Below are positions 15,770 to 24,252 of a DNA stretch of 64,000 nucleotides, in pieces. Below the pieces are notes generated by a model, which worked only from the letters and a program-made list of their open reading frames with translations, searched no databases and was not told the DNA's origin. The stretch spans positions 62,001-126,000 of the forward strand of contig NZ_JAICDG010000006.1 in the NCBI RefSeq assembly GCF_022751215.1, read 5' to 3'. Source of the DNA: Actinomadura terrae (lineage in GTDB: Bacteria > Actinomycetota > Actinomycetes > Streptosporangiales > Streptosporangiaceae). Made by a program: the position numbers and the translations under genes. Each line of letters begins with the position of its first letter. Within the stretch, counting starts at the first letter, position 1.

Positions 15770-16540
15770 ATGTCGTTGTCGCGGACGGTGTCCGACACCC
15801 GCCTGGTGTTCCTGCGGTATCTGCGGCAGACGCTGCGCAGCAGGGTCGCGGTGGTGTTCGGCGCGGTGCAGCCGCTGCTGTACCTGCTGCTGTTCGGTCC
15901 GCTGCTGAAGGGCCTGGTCGGGGTGCGGGGGTTCGGCGGCGGCGACGCCTGGCAGGTGTTCGTGCCGGGCGTGCTGATCCAGCTGGCGCTGTTCGGCGCG
16001 GGGTTCGTGGGGTTCGGGCTGATCGGCGACCTGCGGTCGGGGGTGCTGGAGCGGCTGCGGGTGACGCCGGTGAGCCGGACGGCGCTGCTGCTGGGCCGGG
16101 TGCTGCGCGACGCGGCGGTGCTGGGCGCGCAGGCGGTGCTGCTGCTGGCGGCCGGGTTCGCGCTGGGGCTGCGCGCCCCGCTGGGCGGCGTCGCGGTGGC
16201 GCTGGCGCTGGTGGTGTCGCAGGCGGTGAGCGTGGCGTCGCTGTCGTATGTGCTGGCGCTGCGCACGCGCAGCGAGGACGCGTTCGCGCCGCTGCTGTCG
16301 GCGGTGACGCTGCCGCTGATGCTGCTGTCGGGGATCCTGCTGCCGATGAGCCTGGCGCCGGGGTGGCTGGACGTGGTGTCGCGGTGCACCCCGTTCCGGT
16401 ACGTGGTGGACGCGGCGCGCGCGGCGTTCCTCGGCGACTACGCCGCCGCGGCGGTCGCCGAGGGGTGCCTGGTCGCGGTGGTGCTGCTGGTGGTGTCGGT
16501 GGCGCTGGGCGCGCGCCGTTTCCGCGCCGAGAACGCCTGA
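15770..16540 (+). CDS. ABC-2 type transporter permease (DrrB-like)
   Basis: A 256-residue inner-membrane permease with six predicted helices. It has the DrrB-type pattern: FLRYLRQTLRSRVAVVFGAVQPLLYLLLFGPLL at the start, the EXE-like segment GVLERLRVTPVSRTALLLGRVLRD in the central loop, and LPLMLLSGILLPMSLAPGWLDVVSRCTPFRYVVDAARAAFLG near the end. AAGGAG six bases before the ATG at 15770 makes this start better than the GTG at 15755. It pairs with the ATPase before it to form an efflux pump. Confidence 0.9.
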   Translation: MSLSRTVSDTRLVFLRYLRQTLRSRVAVVFGAVQPLLYLLLFGPLLKGLVGVRGFGGGDAWQVFVPGVLIQLALFGAGFVGFGLIGDLRSGVLERLRVTPVSRTALLLGRVLRDAAVLGAQAVLLLAAGFALGLRAPLGGVAVALALVVSQAVSVASLSYVLALRTRSEDAFAPLLSAVTLPLMLLSGILLPMSLAPGWLDVVSRCTPFRYVVDAARAAFLGDYAAAAVAEGCLVAVVLLVVSVALGARRFRAENA

Positions 16541-16587
16541 CCGCTCCCCCGCCGCGGCCGCCGCCCCGGCCCCGGGAGTGCGGTGGT

Positions 16588-17601
16588 TCAGGCGGGGGGC
16601 GCCGAGGGCTGGGCGCGCAGGAAGGTGCGGGCGCGGCGGGGCCGGGCGCCGCCCGTCTCGGGCGGGGGCGGCGGCGGCCGGTCGCCGGCGGCGCGCTGGG
16701 CGATGTAGGCGCCGGTGAGGACGACGGCGCCGCCGGCCAGCTGGGCGGGGGTGAGGCGCTCGCCGAGGACCAGCCAGGCGATGAGCGCGGCGGCGACCGC
16801 CTCGGTGTAGCAGACGGCGCCGCCGACCTGCGGGGACAGCCGTTGCAGCCCGGCGACGCCGGCGAGGTAGGCCGCGACGGTGCTGATCAGCGCGAGGCCG
16901 GCGAGGAGCGTCCAGGCGGGGGCGTGGTGGTCGCCGGTGGGCACGGTGGTGGCGAGCATGTGCCAGGGCAGCGCCCAGGGCGCCGCGAACGCGGTGAGCG
17001 CGGCGGCGGCGATCACCATCCCGGAGGTGGTGACGACGAGGGGGTCGACCCGGCCGGCGAGGCTGTCGACGAACAGGAAGTAGCAGGCCTGGCAGGCGGC
17101 GGCGCCGAACCCGGCGAGCAGGCCGAGCGGGTCCAGGTCCAGGCCCGCCCACACCTGCACGACCAGCGCGAGGCCCGCCATGGCGACGGCGACGCCGGCG
17201 ACGGCGGAGGGGTGGACGGGCGCGCGGCGCACGAACCGCAGCCAGCCGAGCACGATGACGGGGCCGCTGAACTCCAGCAGGATCGCGACGCCGACGGGCA
17301 GCCGGGACGCGGCCACGAAGTAGCAGGCCTGGCAGCCGGCGATGCCGGTGAGCCCGTACAGGGCCAGTTTGCCGAGGTGGGGGCGCAGGCCGCGGGCGGC
17401 GGAGGCGCCGCGCGCCACCAGCACGACCGGGGCGAGGACCAGCGCGGAGACCGCGATGCGCAGCCACACCGCCTGCATGGGGGCGAGCCCGGCCTCGATG
17501 AGCGCCTTGCCGAAGGACCCCGAGGCGCCGAAGCAGACCGAGGAGAACACCACCAGGCCCACGCCCCAGGCGCGCGTCCGCGCCGCACCGTCCACGCTCA
17601 C
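16588..17601 (-). CDS. EamA-family (DMT) transporter
   Basis: A 337-residue membrane protein with ten predicted helices in two EamA repeats. Repeat 1 runs from SSVCFGASGSFGKALIEAG to GLALVV; repeat 2 from LLAGFGAAACQACYFLFVDSL to AQLAGGAVVLTGAYIAQRA. The motif CYTEAVAAALIAWLVLGERLTPAQLAGG is characteristic of the second repeat. The cytoplasmic tail is Pro/Arg-rich. The family exports amino acids, nucleosides or drugs. GGAGGGG lies about seven bases before the GTG start. It is divergent from the large hypothetical gene at 17731 and converges on the ABC permease. Confidence 0.85.
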   Translation of the reverse strand: MSVDGAARTRAWGVGLVVFSSVCFGASGSFGKALIEAGLAPMQAVWLRIAVSALVLAPVVLVARGASAARGLRPHLGKLALYGLTGIAGCQACYFVAASRLPVGVAILLEFSGPVIVLGWLRFVRRAPVHPSAVAGVAVAMAGLALVVQVWAGLDLDPLGLLAGFGAAACQACYFLFVDSLAGRVDPLVVTTSGMVIAAAALTAFAAPWALPWHMLATTVPTGDHHAPAWTLLAGLALISTVAAYLAGVAGLQRLSPQVGGAVCYTEAVAAALIAWLVLGERLTPAQLAGGAVVLTGAYIAQRAAGDRPPPPPPETGGARPRRARTFLRAQPSAPPA

Positions 17602-17643
17602 CGGTTCCCCTCCGTGCCACCCCGTAGATCACCGCCGCCAGGC

Positions 17644-17672
17644 TAATGAGCATAGTGCCATAACACTCATTA
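17644..17672. promoter_or_regulatory. Inverted repeat TAATGAG-N15-CTCATTA in the EamA upstream region
   Basis: The arms TAATGAG (17644-17650) and CTCATTA (17666-17672) are perfect, 43 bp upstream of the EamA gene start. They are AT-rich against a >70% GC background. It is a candidate operator for EamA; no regulator gene is adjacent. Confidence 0.4.
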
Positions 17673-17717
17673 CAGGTCGATGGGGGCGACGATGCCGGGC
17701 CCCGCGCCCGGGAGGAC

Positions 17718-17730
17718 TACTATTCGCCGG
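17718..17730 (+). promoter_or_regulatory. -10 box of leaderless transcript
   Basis: TACTAT (17718-17723) ends seven bases before the GTG at 17731, matching the leaderless pattern seen elsewhere in the window. It fixes the GTG as the likely start of the large gene. Confidence 0.4.
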
Positions 17731-20571
17731 GTGAGCTGGCAGGCGGCCGGGGCGGCACCCGGCGGAACCGGAGGCGGGCCGAGCGGGGACCTGTTCGCGG
17801 CGGTCGAGGGCAACGTCGCGGAACTGGTCGCCTCGCCGTGGTGGCAGAGCGCCCCGCCGCAGGACCGCGCCGCGCAGATCGCGGCGCGGATGCTGTGGGG
17901 CGCCGGCGAGTGGTGGCTGTACGGCGCGTGGGGCCGCTGGTACCGGTGCGGCCTGGACGGCTCCTGGCACCCCTGCCCGCCGCCCGCCGCGTTCGAGGAC
18001 CGCCGCGTCGCGGTCCCCGCGCCGCGCGGCGCGGGGACGCCGCCGGTGCCGCCGCAGCTGTTCCCCACCGGCCCCGACCTGTCGGCCGGGCGGGTCGCGC
18101 CGCTGGGGTTCCTCGGGCCCGTGCCCGACACCGCCGTGGTCGCGCGGATCTCGCAGGCGCTGACGACGGCGCTGGCGGTGAACCCCGCGCAGTTCGCGCA
18201 GCGCGACCCGATGTTCCAGCCGGGCACGCCCAGCACCGTCGCGGCGGCGTGGGGCGCGCTGCTGTGGTGCGCGGGGTCGCCGGTGGTGCTGACCGAGCAC
18301 CCGCTGATCGAGTCGTTCATCCCGTTCCTGACGACCTCGGCCGAGCAGCTCCACTGGATGATGCCGCCCGACTTCGGCACGCTCGCCGGGTACTACGTGC
18401 ACCGGCTCGGCGCGGGCGACGGCGGCGGCGCCGCGCACATCGCGCGGGTGATGTACGAGGTCGCGGCGGGGTTGCAGGCCGACCCGCGGTTCCGGCCCGG
18501 CGCCGACGCGCTGGCGGCGGTGACGGCGGCGTCGCTGCGGCTGGTCAACCAGGACCTGGCCACCGTCCGGTACGGGCCGGAGGCGATCGTGCAGGAGTGG
18601 CGGCGCCGCTGCCCCGCCGAGTACGCGACGCCGATGGTGCGCGACACCGCGCCCGGGGAGTACCTGCGGCTCGCGCTGTACGACCTCCAGCAGATCGTCG
18701 CGGGGCTGACCGGCCCGCACCACCCCGCCGGCGGGGCCCCGGGGGCGGGTGCGGGGCAGCCGGGGCAGCCGGGGCGCGGCCATGACGAGGTGCGGCGGGC
18801 GGGCGTGGCGGTGCTGGCCGCCGACCTCCAGGCGGCGCCGAACGCGCTGCCGGTGCTGCAACGCTGGCTGGACCCCGACAGCGCGCGGACGCTGCAGGCC
18901 GTCCTGACCGACCCGGCGCACCCGCTGCGGGCGCTGTGGCCGCGGGAGGGGCGGCTGCCGGAGGCGCTGCGCAGCGGCGACGCCGACGCGCTGGCCGCGC
19001 TGCTGGCGACCACCTACACGCTGGGGCTGACGTGGTGCCGGCTCGCGCAGGTGCCGCCGCCCGCGACGGGGTTCGCGGTGCCGCAGGCGGTGGCGGCGGA
19101 GCTGACCTCGCCCGCGATGCACACCCCGCCCTCGACCGACGAGCTGTCGGCGTGGGACATCATCAAGGCGGCGCGGGCGCACATGGCGGCCGAGCGCGCC
19201 ACCAGCGACCAGCCGGTGGCGCCGGTGCCCGAGCCGCAGCGGCGCGCGCCGGGCCCGCCGCCCGCGGTCGCGCCGGTGGAGCCGCCCTCGGCGCCCCCGG
19301 TCCCGCAGTCTCCGCCGCCGGGTTCGCCTTCGGGGTCGCCGGTCCCGCCGCCCGCGGCTTCTCCCCCGCTCTCCCCTCCCGTCCCGCCGCCCGTGGCCCC
19401 GCCGGTTCCGCCGCCGGGTTCGCCGGTTCCCGCGCCGCCGACCGCGGTCGTGGACGAGCGTCCCGGCGCGGCGCGTCCGGCGGCGCCGGTGTGGCCGGAC
19501 GCCGAGCCCGACCCGCCGGGCGGCGCGGGGCCCGAGCCGGTGTGGCCGTCCGAGCATGCGACGCAGCTGGACACCGACGCGTTCAAGACCCAGCTCGACC
19601 GGGGCCGTGGGTGGCCGGGCCGCGAGGCCGAATCCCCCGCCGGGCCTCCCGCCGGGTCTCCTGCCGAAGCGGCGGGCGGGTCTGAGCAGCCGGTTCCGCA
19701 GGCCGATCTGCCGCCGCCGCCCGTGCCGGTTCCGGGTCCGGTGCCGCCGCTGCCGCCCGCGCCCGTCCTGGAGCAGGGCGCGCAGGTCGCCGAGGCCTAC
19801 GGGATCCGGTTCCTGTGCGGCGCCGACGACATCGGCCGGGTGGTGACGGAGGTGCGGCGGCGCGGGAAGTGGGCGCGGCGGCTGCGGGGGCAGGAGGTGT
19901 CGAGCGCGTCGGCGCCGGCGCTGCTGCTGATCGGGACGCCGTCGAGCGGGCAGCGGCGGCTGGCGCGGATGGTCGCGCGCGCGTTGGCGGAGGTGGAGGC
20001 CTCCAGCGGCGAGGTCCACGGCGTCCACGCCGAGGATCTGCGGGAGCGCGGGCCGGACGGGCTGCGGGCGGTGCTGGACGAGCACGCCGGGCATGTGCTG
20101 CTGCTGGACGGCCTGGACGGGCTGATCCTGGACGAGACGCAGGGCCCGGCGTACGCGTCGGTGCTCTACCGGGCGCGGTTGGAGGGCGTGAACGACACGG
20201 CGTTGCTGGCGACGTGCGAGCCGGACCGGGTCGGGGAGCTGTCGGCGGTCTCGCCGGAGCTGGTGACCGATCTGCGGGCGGTGCGGCTGCCGGACCTGGA
20301 GCGGGACGGGGCGCGGGCGGCGCTGCTGGGGCTGCTGGCCGAGGAGCGGTCGCTGCGGATCGGCCCGGACGCGTGGGCGGTGGTGAACCGGGAGGTGGGC
20401 GGGTTGCGCGGCCGGGGCCGGTTGACGGGTGCGCGGCTGGTGGAGGCGTATCTGGAGCGGGCGGTGACGCGGCAGCTGGGCCGGGCGGAGGCGACGCGGG
20501 CGATCGGGAGCGCGCTGGCGTTGACGGCCGCGGACTTCGAGGGCCTGGCCGCCGAGCTGTCCGGCCGCTGA
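17731..20571 (+). CDS. Large protein with degenerate AAA-type ATPase module; unrecognised N-terminal domain
   Basis: A 946-residue soluble protein. Residues 1-~490 are a helical region with a Trp-rich start (GEWWLYGAWGRWYRCGLDGSWHP); I do not recognise it. Residues ~494-687 are a Pro/Ala/Val-rich linker. The last ~260 residues look like an AAA domain: hydrophobic strand ALLLIGTPSSGQRRL, Walker B-like HVLLLDGLDGL (D793, D796), a sensor-like LLATCEPDRV and a helical lid. The P-loop is damaged: at the GK[ST] position it reads G740-Q741-R742. So it should bind ATP poorly, or act as a scaffold. The architecture recalls the EccA/CbbX AAA proteins only loosely. A single leaderless gene, divergent from EamA. 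Role unknown. Confidence 0.6.
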   Translation: MSWQAAGAAPGGTGGGPSGDLFAAVEGNVAELVASPWWQSAPPQDRAAQIAARMLWGAGEWWLYGAWGRWYRCGLDGSWHPCPPPAAFEDRRVAVPAPRGAGTPPVPPQLFPTGPDLSAGRVAPLGFLGPVPDTAVVARISQALTTALAVNPAQFAQRDPMFQPGTPSTVAAAWGALLWCAGSPVVLTEHPLIESFIPFLTTSAEQLHWMMPPDFGTLAGYYVHRLGAGDGGGAAHIARVMYEVAAGLQADPRFRPGADALAAVTAASLRLVNQDLATVRYGPEAIVQEWRRRCPAEYATPMVRDTAPGEYLRLALYDLQQIVAGLTGPHHPAGGAPGAGAGQPGQPGRGHDEVRRAGVAVLAADLQAAPNALPVLQRWLDPDSARTLQAVLTDPAHPLRALWPREGRLPEALRSGDADALAALLATTYTLGLTWCRLAQVPPPATGFAVPQAVAAELTSPAMHTPPSTDELSAWDIIKAARAHMAAERATSDQPVAPVPEPQRRAPGPPPAVAPVEPPSAPPVPQSPPPGSPSGSPVPPPAASPPLSPPVPPPVAPPVPPPGSPVPAPPTAVVDERPGAARPAAPVWPDAEPDPPGGAGPEPVWPSEHATQLDTDAFKTQLDRGRGWPGREAESPAGPPAGSPAEAAGGSEQPVPQADLPPPPVPVPGPVPPLPPAPVLEQGAQVAEAYGIRFLCGADDIGRVVTEVRRRGKWARRLRGQEVSSASAPALLLIGTPSSGQRRLARMVARALAEVEASSGEVHGVHAEDLRERGPDGLRAVLDEHAGHVLLLDGLDGLILDETQGPAYASVLYRARLEGVNDTALLATCEPDRVGELSAVSPELVTDLRAVRLPDLERDGARAALLGLLAEERSLRIGPDAWAVVNREVGGLRGRGRLTGARLVEAYLERAVTRQLGRAEATRAIGSALALTAADFEGLAAELSGR

Positions 20572-20595
20572 CGTCCCCGCATTTCCGCGCCCGGG

Positions 20596-21513
20596 TCAGG
20601 GCCGGGTGGCGGTGAGGTGGAGGAGTGAGGCGCGGGCGGGCGGCCCCCAGGTGGGTTTGCCGCCGGGCCTGCCGTGGACGCCGGCGTCGCCGACCTGGAG
20701 GAGGGCGAGGGCGCGGCCGGCGGCCCAGCCGCGGGCGCGGCGCAGCGTCGCGGTGTCGGGGGCGGGCCGGTAGGCGGCGTGGAAGCGGTCGATGGCGTCG
20801 GGGTCGGGGAGCAGGATCCACGCGGCGGCGAGGTCGAAGGCGGGGTCGCCCGCGAACAGGTCACCGAAGTCGACGACGCCGCTGATGGTGCCGCCGGTGG
20901 TGAGGACGTTGGCGGGGTGCAGGTCGCCGTGGAGCCAGACCGGCGGCCCGGCGGGTTCGGGTGCGGCGGCGGCGTCCTCGAACACGGCGCGGGCGGCGGC
21001 CGGGTCGGGGACCAGGCCGAGGCCGGTGGCGGTGGCGAGCTGGCCGGCGAACCAGGCGGCGGCGCCGGAGAGGGGGCCGCCGCGGCCCCGTCCGGCGGGC
21101 GCGTGGTCGGGGGCTGGCCGGTGGAGCGCGGTCAGGAACGCGGCGAGGGCGTCGGCCGCGGCGGCGCCGCGGGTGGCGGGGGCGCGGTCGGCGGGGGTGC
21201 CGGGGACCCAGGTGGTGACGATCCAGGGGCGGGGGAAGCGCGGGGAGGGTTCGCCGAGGCGTTGCGGGACGGGGACGGGCAGCGGCAGGTGCGGGGCGAG
21301 CACGGGGAGCCAGGTGTGCTCCTTGCGCAGTAGCGCGTCGGCGGACCCGGTCGCCCAGGGCAGCCGGACGGCGAGGTCGTCGCCGAGCCGCCAGATCTGG
21401 TTGTCCCAGCCGCGGGCGCCGAGCGTCACGGGCCGGTCGGCCAGGTCGGGGTGCTGGTCGCGGAGCAGGTCCCGCACCAGCCCGGCGGTGATCTCGATGT
21501 CGGCGTGGGTCAT
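20596..21513 (-). CDS. Aminoglycoside phosphotransferase (APH)-family kinase
   Basis: A 305-residue small-molecule kinase fold. The catalytic loop is VWLHGDLHPANVL, with the Brenner-type H-G-D-x-x-x-x-N, followed by the metal-binding GVVDFGDLFAGDPAFDLA. A GWDNQIWRLGDDLAVRLPW segment is the nucleotide-binding lobe. The family includes antibiotic kinases but also many metabolic enzymes, so resistance should not be assumed. The ATG at 21513 is 11 bp after the MerR stop on the same strand, so it is probably co-transcribed with that regulator. Confidence 0.85.
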   Translation of the reverse strand: MTHADIEITAGLVRDLLRDQHPDLADRPVTLGARGWDNQIWRLGDDLAVRLPWATGSADALLRKEHTWLPVLAPHLPLPVPVPQRLGEPSPRFPRPWIVTTWVPGTPADRAPATRGAAAADALAAFLTALHRPAPDHAPAGRGRGGPLSGAAAWFAGQLATATGLGLVPDPAAARAVFEDAAAAPEPAGPPVWLHGDLHPANVLTTGGTISGVVDFGDLFAGDPAFDLAAAWILLPDPDAIDRFHAAYRPAPDTATLRRARGWAAGRALALLQVGDAGVHGRPGGKPTWGPPARASLLHLTATRP

Positions 21514-21524
21514 GCGCGCCCACC

Positions 21525-22037
21525 CTAGCCCGGCGGAGGTCGGCGCTCGCGCGCCGGGTCGCGCGCTCGTTCTTGCGCCGGTTCGTGCCCTTGTCGGCGG
21601 GTTTGCTGGTGGGCCCGTTCGTGGGCCTGGTCGAGGGTGCGGCCCTCCAGGAGCGCGGCGGCGCCGGTGGTGAAGGCGGCGCAGTCGAGGATGTCCTCGT
21701 GGGGGCAGGCCAGGCCGTGGGCGATGGCGTCGCGGGCCGCCTGGGCCTGGGCGATCCGCTCGTCCAGTTCGGCGAGTTTCCCCCGGTACAGCTCCCGCCG
21801 CCGGTCGCCGCCCGGGGGGCGGGAGGTGAGGAATTCGCCGATCTCCCGGAGGGTGAACCCGACGCCGCGGAGCGCGACGACGACGCCGACCGGCCCGACC
21901 GCCGTGGGCGGGTAGCGGCGCTGGCCCCCGACGCGGTCGGGGCGCGGGAGCAGGCCGAGGTCCTCCCAGTAGCGCAGCGCGGACGCGGCGACGCCGGTGC
22001 GGGCCGCCAGCTCGCCGATCGTCAGGGCCTCGCTCAT
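21525..22037 (-). CDS. MerR-family regulator with C-terminal Cys pair
   Basis: A 170-residue MerR protein. The HTH and wing run LTIGELAARTGVAASALRYWEDLGLLPRPDRVGGQRRYPP, followed by a dimerisation helix (~85-108). C111 and C119 lie in ACPHEDILDC, a motif also seen in SoxR-like and related MerR proteins; a metal or redox role is possible but unproved. The last 40 residues are Gln/Arg-rich. It is divergent from the methyltransferase. The shared 38-bp region has a palindrome inside a 19-bp spacer, the classic MerR promoter, so the methyltransferase is probably its activated target. Confidence 0.85.
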   Translation of the reverse strand: MSEALTIGELAARTGVAASALRYWEDLGLLPRPDRVGGQRRYPPTAVGPVGVVVALRGVGFTLREIGEFLTSRPPGGDRRRELYRGKLAELDERIAQAQAARDAIAHGLACPHEDILDCAAFTTGAAALLEGRTLDQAHERAHQQTRRQGHEPAQERARDPARERRPPPG

Positions 22038-22068
22038 TTGACTTCAAGCGTACTTGAAGCCCTTCACT
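22038..22068 (+). promoter_or_regulatory. MerR-type promoter (19-bp spacer) with palindromic operator
   Basis: TTGACT (22038-22043) and TTCACT (22063-22068) are separated by exactly 19 bp. CTTCAAG-CGTA-CTTGAAG (22042-22059) lies in the spacer. The -10 box ends seven bases before the ATG at 22076, so the methyltransferase mRNA is probably leaderless. Over-long spacers are the mark of MerR-activated promoters. Confidence 0.65.
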
Positions 22069-22075
22069 GGCGGCC

Positions 22076-22759
22076 ATGCGGACAACGGCGGTTCTGAAGC
22101 GGCGGGCGATCGGGTACCTGGTGGGTCAGGCCCACCGTCCCCGGGGCGTGGTGGGGTGGGCGCACGGGTGGATGTTCGCCCTGCGCCCCTCCAACCGGAG
22201 GCGGAACGTGTGGGCGGTGTCGCTGCTGGGGGTGGAGCCCGCCGACCGGGTCCTGGAGATCGGTTTCGGTCCCGGGATCGGTGTCGCGGCGCTCGCCGCC
22301 CGCGCGGACCGGGGCGTGGTGTTCGGGGTGGATCATTCGCGGGCGATGGTCCGGCACGCGGCGCGCCGCAACGCCGCCGCCGTCCGCGCGGGCCGGGTGC
22401 GGCTGCGGTGCGCGCCGGTGGAGGCGCTGCCGGACTTCGGGGGGCCGCTCGACGCGGTCCTGGCGGTGAACTCGGTGGGGTTCTGGCCGGATCCGGTGGA
22501 GCGGCTCGTGGAGCTGCGGGGGCTGCTGCGCGCCGGGGGGCGGGTCGCGCTGGTCAGCCAGCCGCGCAGCCCGGGCGCCACCGCCGCCACCACGGCCCGG
22601 GCCGCCGGGGAGCTGCGGGGGCTGCTCGCCCGCGCGGGTTTCACCGGCGTCCAGACCGAGACGCTGGAGCTGGACCCGCCGGTCGCGTGCGTGCTCGCCA
22701 CCGCACCCGCCCCCGGACCCGCCGCCGCCGCGTCCCCGGCCTCGGGTGAAGGGGGTTGA
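22076..22759 (+). CDS. Class I SAM-dependent methyltransferase
   Basis: A 227-residue methyltransferase. The SAM-binding motif I is VLEIGFGPGIGVAALA; motif II follows as VVFGVDHSRAMVRHAARRN, and LDAVLAVNSVGFWPDPVERLVELRGLLRAGGRVALVSQ covers motifs III-IV. The N-terminal RPRGVVGWAHGWMFALRPSNRRRNVWAVSLL is typical of actinobacterial small-molecule methyltransferases near MerR genes. The gene is divergent from the MerR regulator and under a MerR-type promoter, so it may modify a compound that induces its own synthesis. The last 14 codons precede the WYL regulator gene. Confidence 0.85.
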   Translation: MRTTAVLKRRAIGYLVGQAHRPRGVVGWAHGWMFALRPSNRRRNVWAVSLLGVEPADRVLEIGFGPGIGVAALAARADRGVVFGVDHSRAMVRHAARRNAAAVRAGRVRLRCAPVEALPDFGGPLDAVLAVNSVGFWPDPVERLVELRGLLRAGGRVALVSQPRSPGATAATTARAAGELRGLLARAGFTGVQTETLELDPPVACVLATAPAPGPAAAASPASGEGG

Positions 22760-22805
22760 GACCTTCGCGCCACCGTGGATTGTCGGTGCGGGGGGTCACG
22801 ATGGG

Positions 22806-23942
22806 GTGGTGGATCGCGTGGATCGGTTGCTGGCGCTGGTCGCCGAGCTGCGGGCGGCCTCGCCGGAGCCGGTGGACTCCGCCGCGCTCGCGGCGCGGCT
22901 GCGGGTGAGCGAGCGGACCGTCCGGCGTGACCTGGAGCTGCTCACCCACGGCGGCCTGCCGGTGGAGTCGGGCCGGCGCGGCCACGCCCTGCCGGACGCG
23001 CCGCCGCCCGAGCCGTTGAGCGAGGTGGCGTCGCTGATGGGCCCGGTGCGCGACACCCTGGCCGAGGCGGTGCGGACGCGGCGGGTCGTGCGGCTGGCCT
23101 ACACCGACCGGGCGGGGGCGCGCAGTTTCCGTGACGTGGAGGCGCACGGCCTGGTCATCGCCCCCTACGGGGAGTACCTGGTGGGGTGGTGCCGGATGCG
23201 GGACGGGCCGCGCATGTTCCGTCTGGACCGGGTGGGCGCGGCGTTCCTGTCGGGGCGGGGCGCGGAGGTCCGGGATTTGGACGATCTGCTGGCGGCGCTG
23301 CGGGTGCCGCTGCCGCGTCCGCCGGTGGAGCCGGGCCCGCGCGGCACGGCGGGCACGACGGGCGCGGCGGGCGCCGCGCGGGCGCGCGCGTGGACGCTGG
23401 ACCGGTTGGAGGTCGTCCGGTCCCGGTTGCGGGAGGTGACGGCGGAGGTCCGCGGCGGCGGGGAGGGCGCGGCGGCGCTGCGCGGGGTGCTGGGGCATCT
23501 GGCGGAGTGGACGCGCTGGCAGGTGGCGGCGATCCGCGCGGCGGCGACCGACGAGGACCCGGTGCTGGAGGGCCGCCGCCCGCCGTTCCCGCCGGAGTTC
23601 GACCGGGAGCTGCCCTATGCGGCGCGGGAGCGGATGATCCAGGACGCGATGGCGTTGCGCTCGCTCGGCGACCTGGTCCGTGACCTGCGGGAGGTGCTGG
23701 AGGCGGCGGCGCACTGGGCGGCCGAGTGCGACGACGGGCTGTGGGAGGAGGACCTGCCCGACCCGCGCCCGTTCGGCCCGCCGGGGATGCCGCGTCCGCT
23801 GGCGGACCTGCTGGCGGGCTGGCGCGGGCCGCTGGCGCACATCGAGTGGCATCTGGACCGCCTGTCCGATGATCCGCCCGTCCCGGCGTCGGAGGACGAG
23901 GAGGGCGTCTGGATCGTCGACCGCTGCCCCCTCCAGGCCTGA
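22806..23942 (+). CDS. HTH/WYL regulator with a DinB-like C-terminal domain (fusion)
   Basis: About 378 residues. The N-terminal winged HTH (LALVAELRAASPEPVDSAALAARLRVSERTVRRDLELL) is of the DeoR/YafY type. The WYL domain covers ~75-165, with VRLAYTDRAGARSFRDVEAHGLVIAPYGEYLVGWCRMRDGPRMFRLDRV. After a Gly/Arg linker, the last ~150 residues look like a DinB-type four-helix bundle: LGHLAEWTRWQ supplies a first His and LAHIEWHLDRL a second H-x3-H. DinB-fold enzymes use a three-His metal site with mycothiol or bacillithiol. The GTG at 22806 is chosen because G-rich sequence ends ten bases before it; the GTG at 22746 is less likely. The fusion suggests a regulator that senses thiols or metals. Confidence 0.65.
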   Translation: MVDRVDRLLALVAELRAASPEPVDSAALAARLRVSERTVRRDLELLTHGGLPVESGRRGHALPDAPPPEPLSEVASLMGPVRDTLAEAVRTRRVVRLAYTDRAGARSFRDVEAHGLVIAPYGEYLVGWCRMRDGPRMFRLDRVGAAFLSGRGAEVRDLDDLLAALRVPLPRPPVEPGPRGTAGTTGAAGAARARAWTLDRLEVVRSRLREVTAEVRGGGEGAAALRGVLGHLAEWTRWQVAAIRAAATDEDPVLEGRRPPFPPEFDRELPYAARERMIQDAMALRSLGDLVRDLREVLEAAAHWAAECDDGLWEEDLPDPRPFGPPGMPRPLADLLAGWRGPLAHIEWHLDRLSDDPPVPASEDEEGVWIVDRCPLQA

Positions 23943-23976
23943 CCCCGCGCGGGCCTGTCCGCACCCGCGCGGGGTC
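23941..23976 (+). terminator. Hairpin at the end of the WYL-DinB gene
   Basis: Perfect 13-bp arms (23941-23953 and 23964-23976) with a 10-nt loop begin within the stop codon. No T-tract follows, as usual for GC-rich actinobacteria. Confidence 0.6.
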
Positions 23977-24252
23977 CGTCTCGTGCTGCGCCGCGTCGGC
24001 GGGGTCGGCCGCGTCGGCGTCGTGAGGCGGGGGCGGGGTTAGGGCGCGGGGAGCTGTGGCGGCGGCCGTCGACCGGCGCGGTGGGCGGTGGGCTGTGGTC
24101 TCGCGGGACGCGGTGGACGTCGGCTGGACGCCTGGTGGGTCGTCTGGTCGGGTGCCGGGCGGGTGTGCCGGTGGCGCGTTCCGTCCGGGTGGGTGCGGTC
24201 GTCGCGGTGGGCGTGTCCCGGGTGGAGGCCGGTGGAGGCCGGGTGGCGGGTG
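23943..24252. other. 310-bp gene-free stretch
   Basis: Beyond the terminator hairpin this region holds no supported gene. GGTGGAGGCC is repeated exactly (24221-24230 and 24231-24240), a short 10-bp tandem duplication. The two flanking genes converge here, so little regulation is expected. Confidence 0.5.

Noticed and set aside
20596..21513. Aminoglycoside-resistance gene
   Set aside because: The APH fold is shared by many metabolic kinases; nothing in the sequence or neighbours points to an antibiotic substrate.
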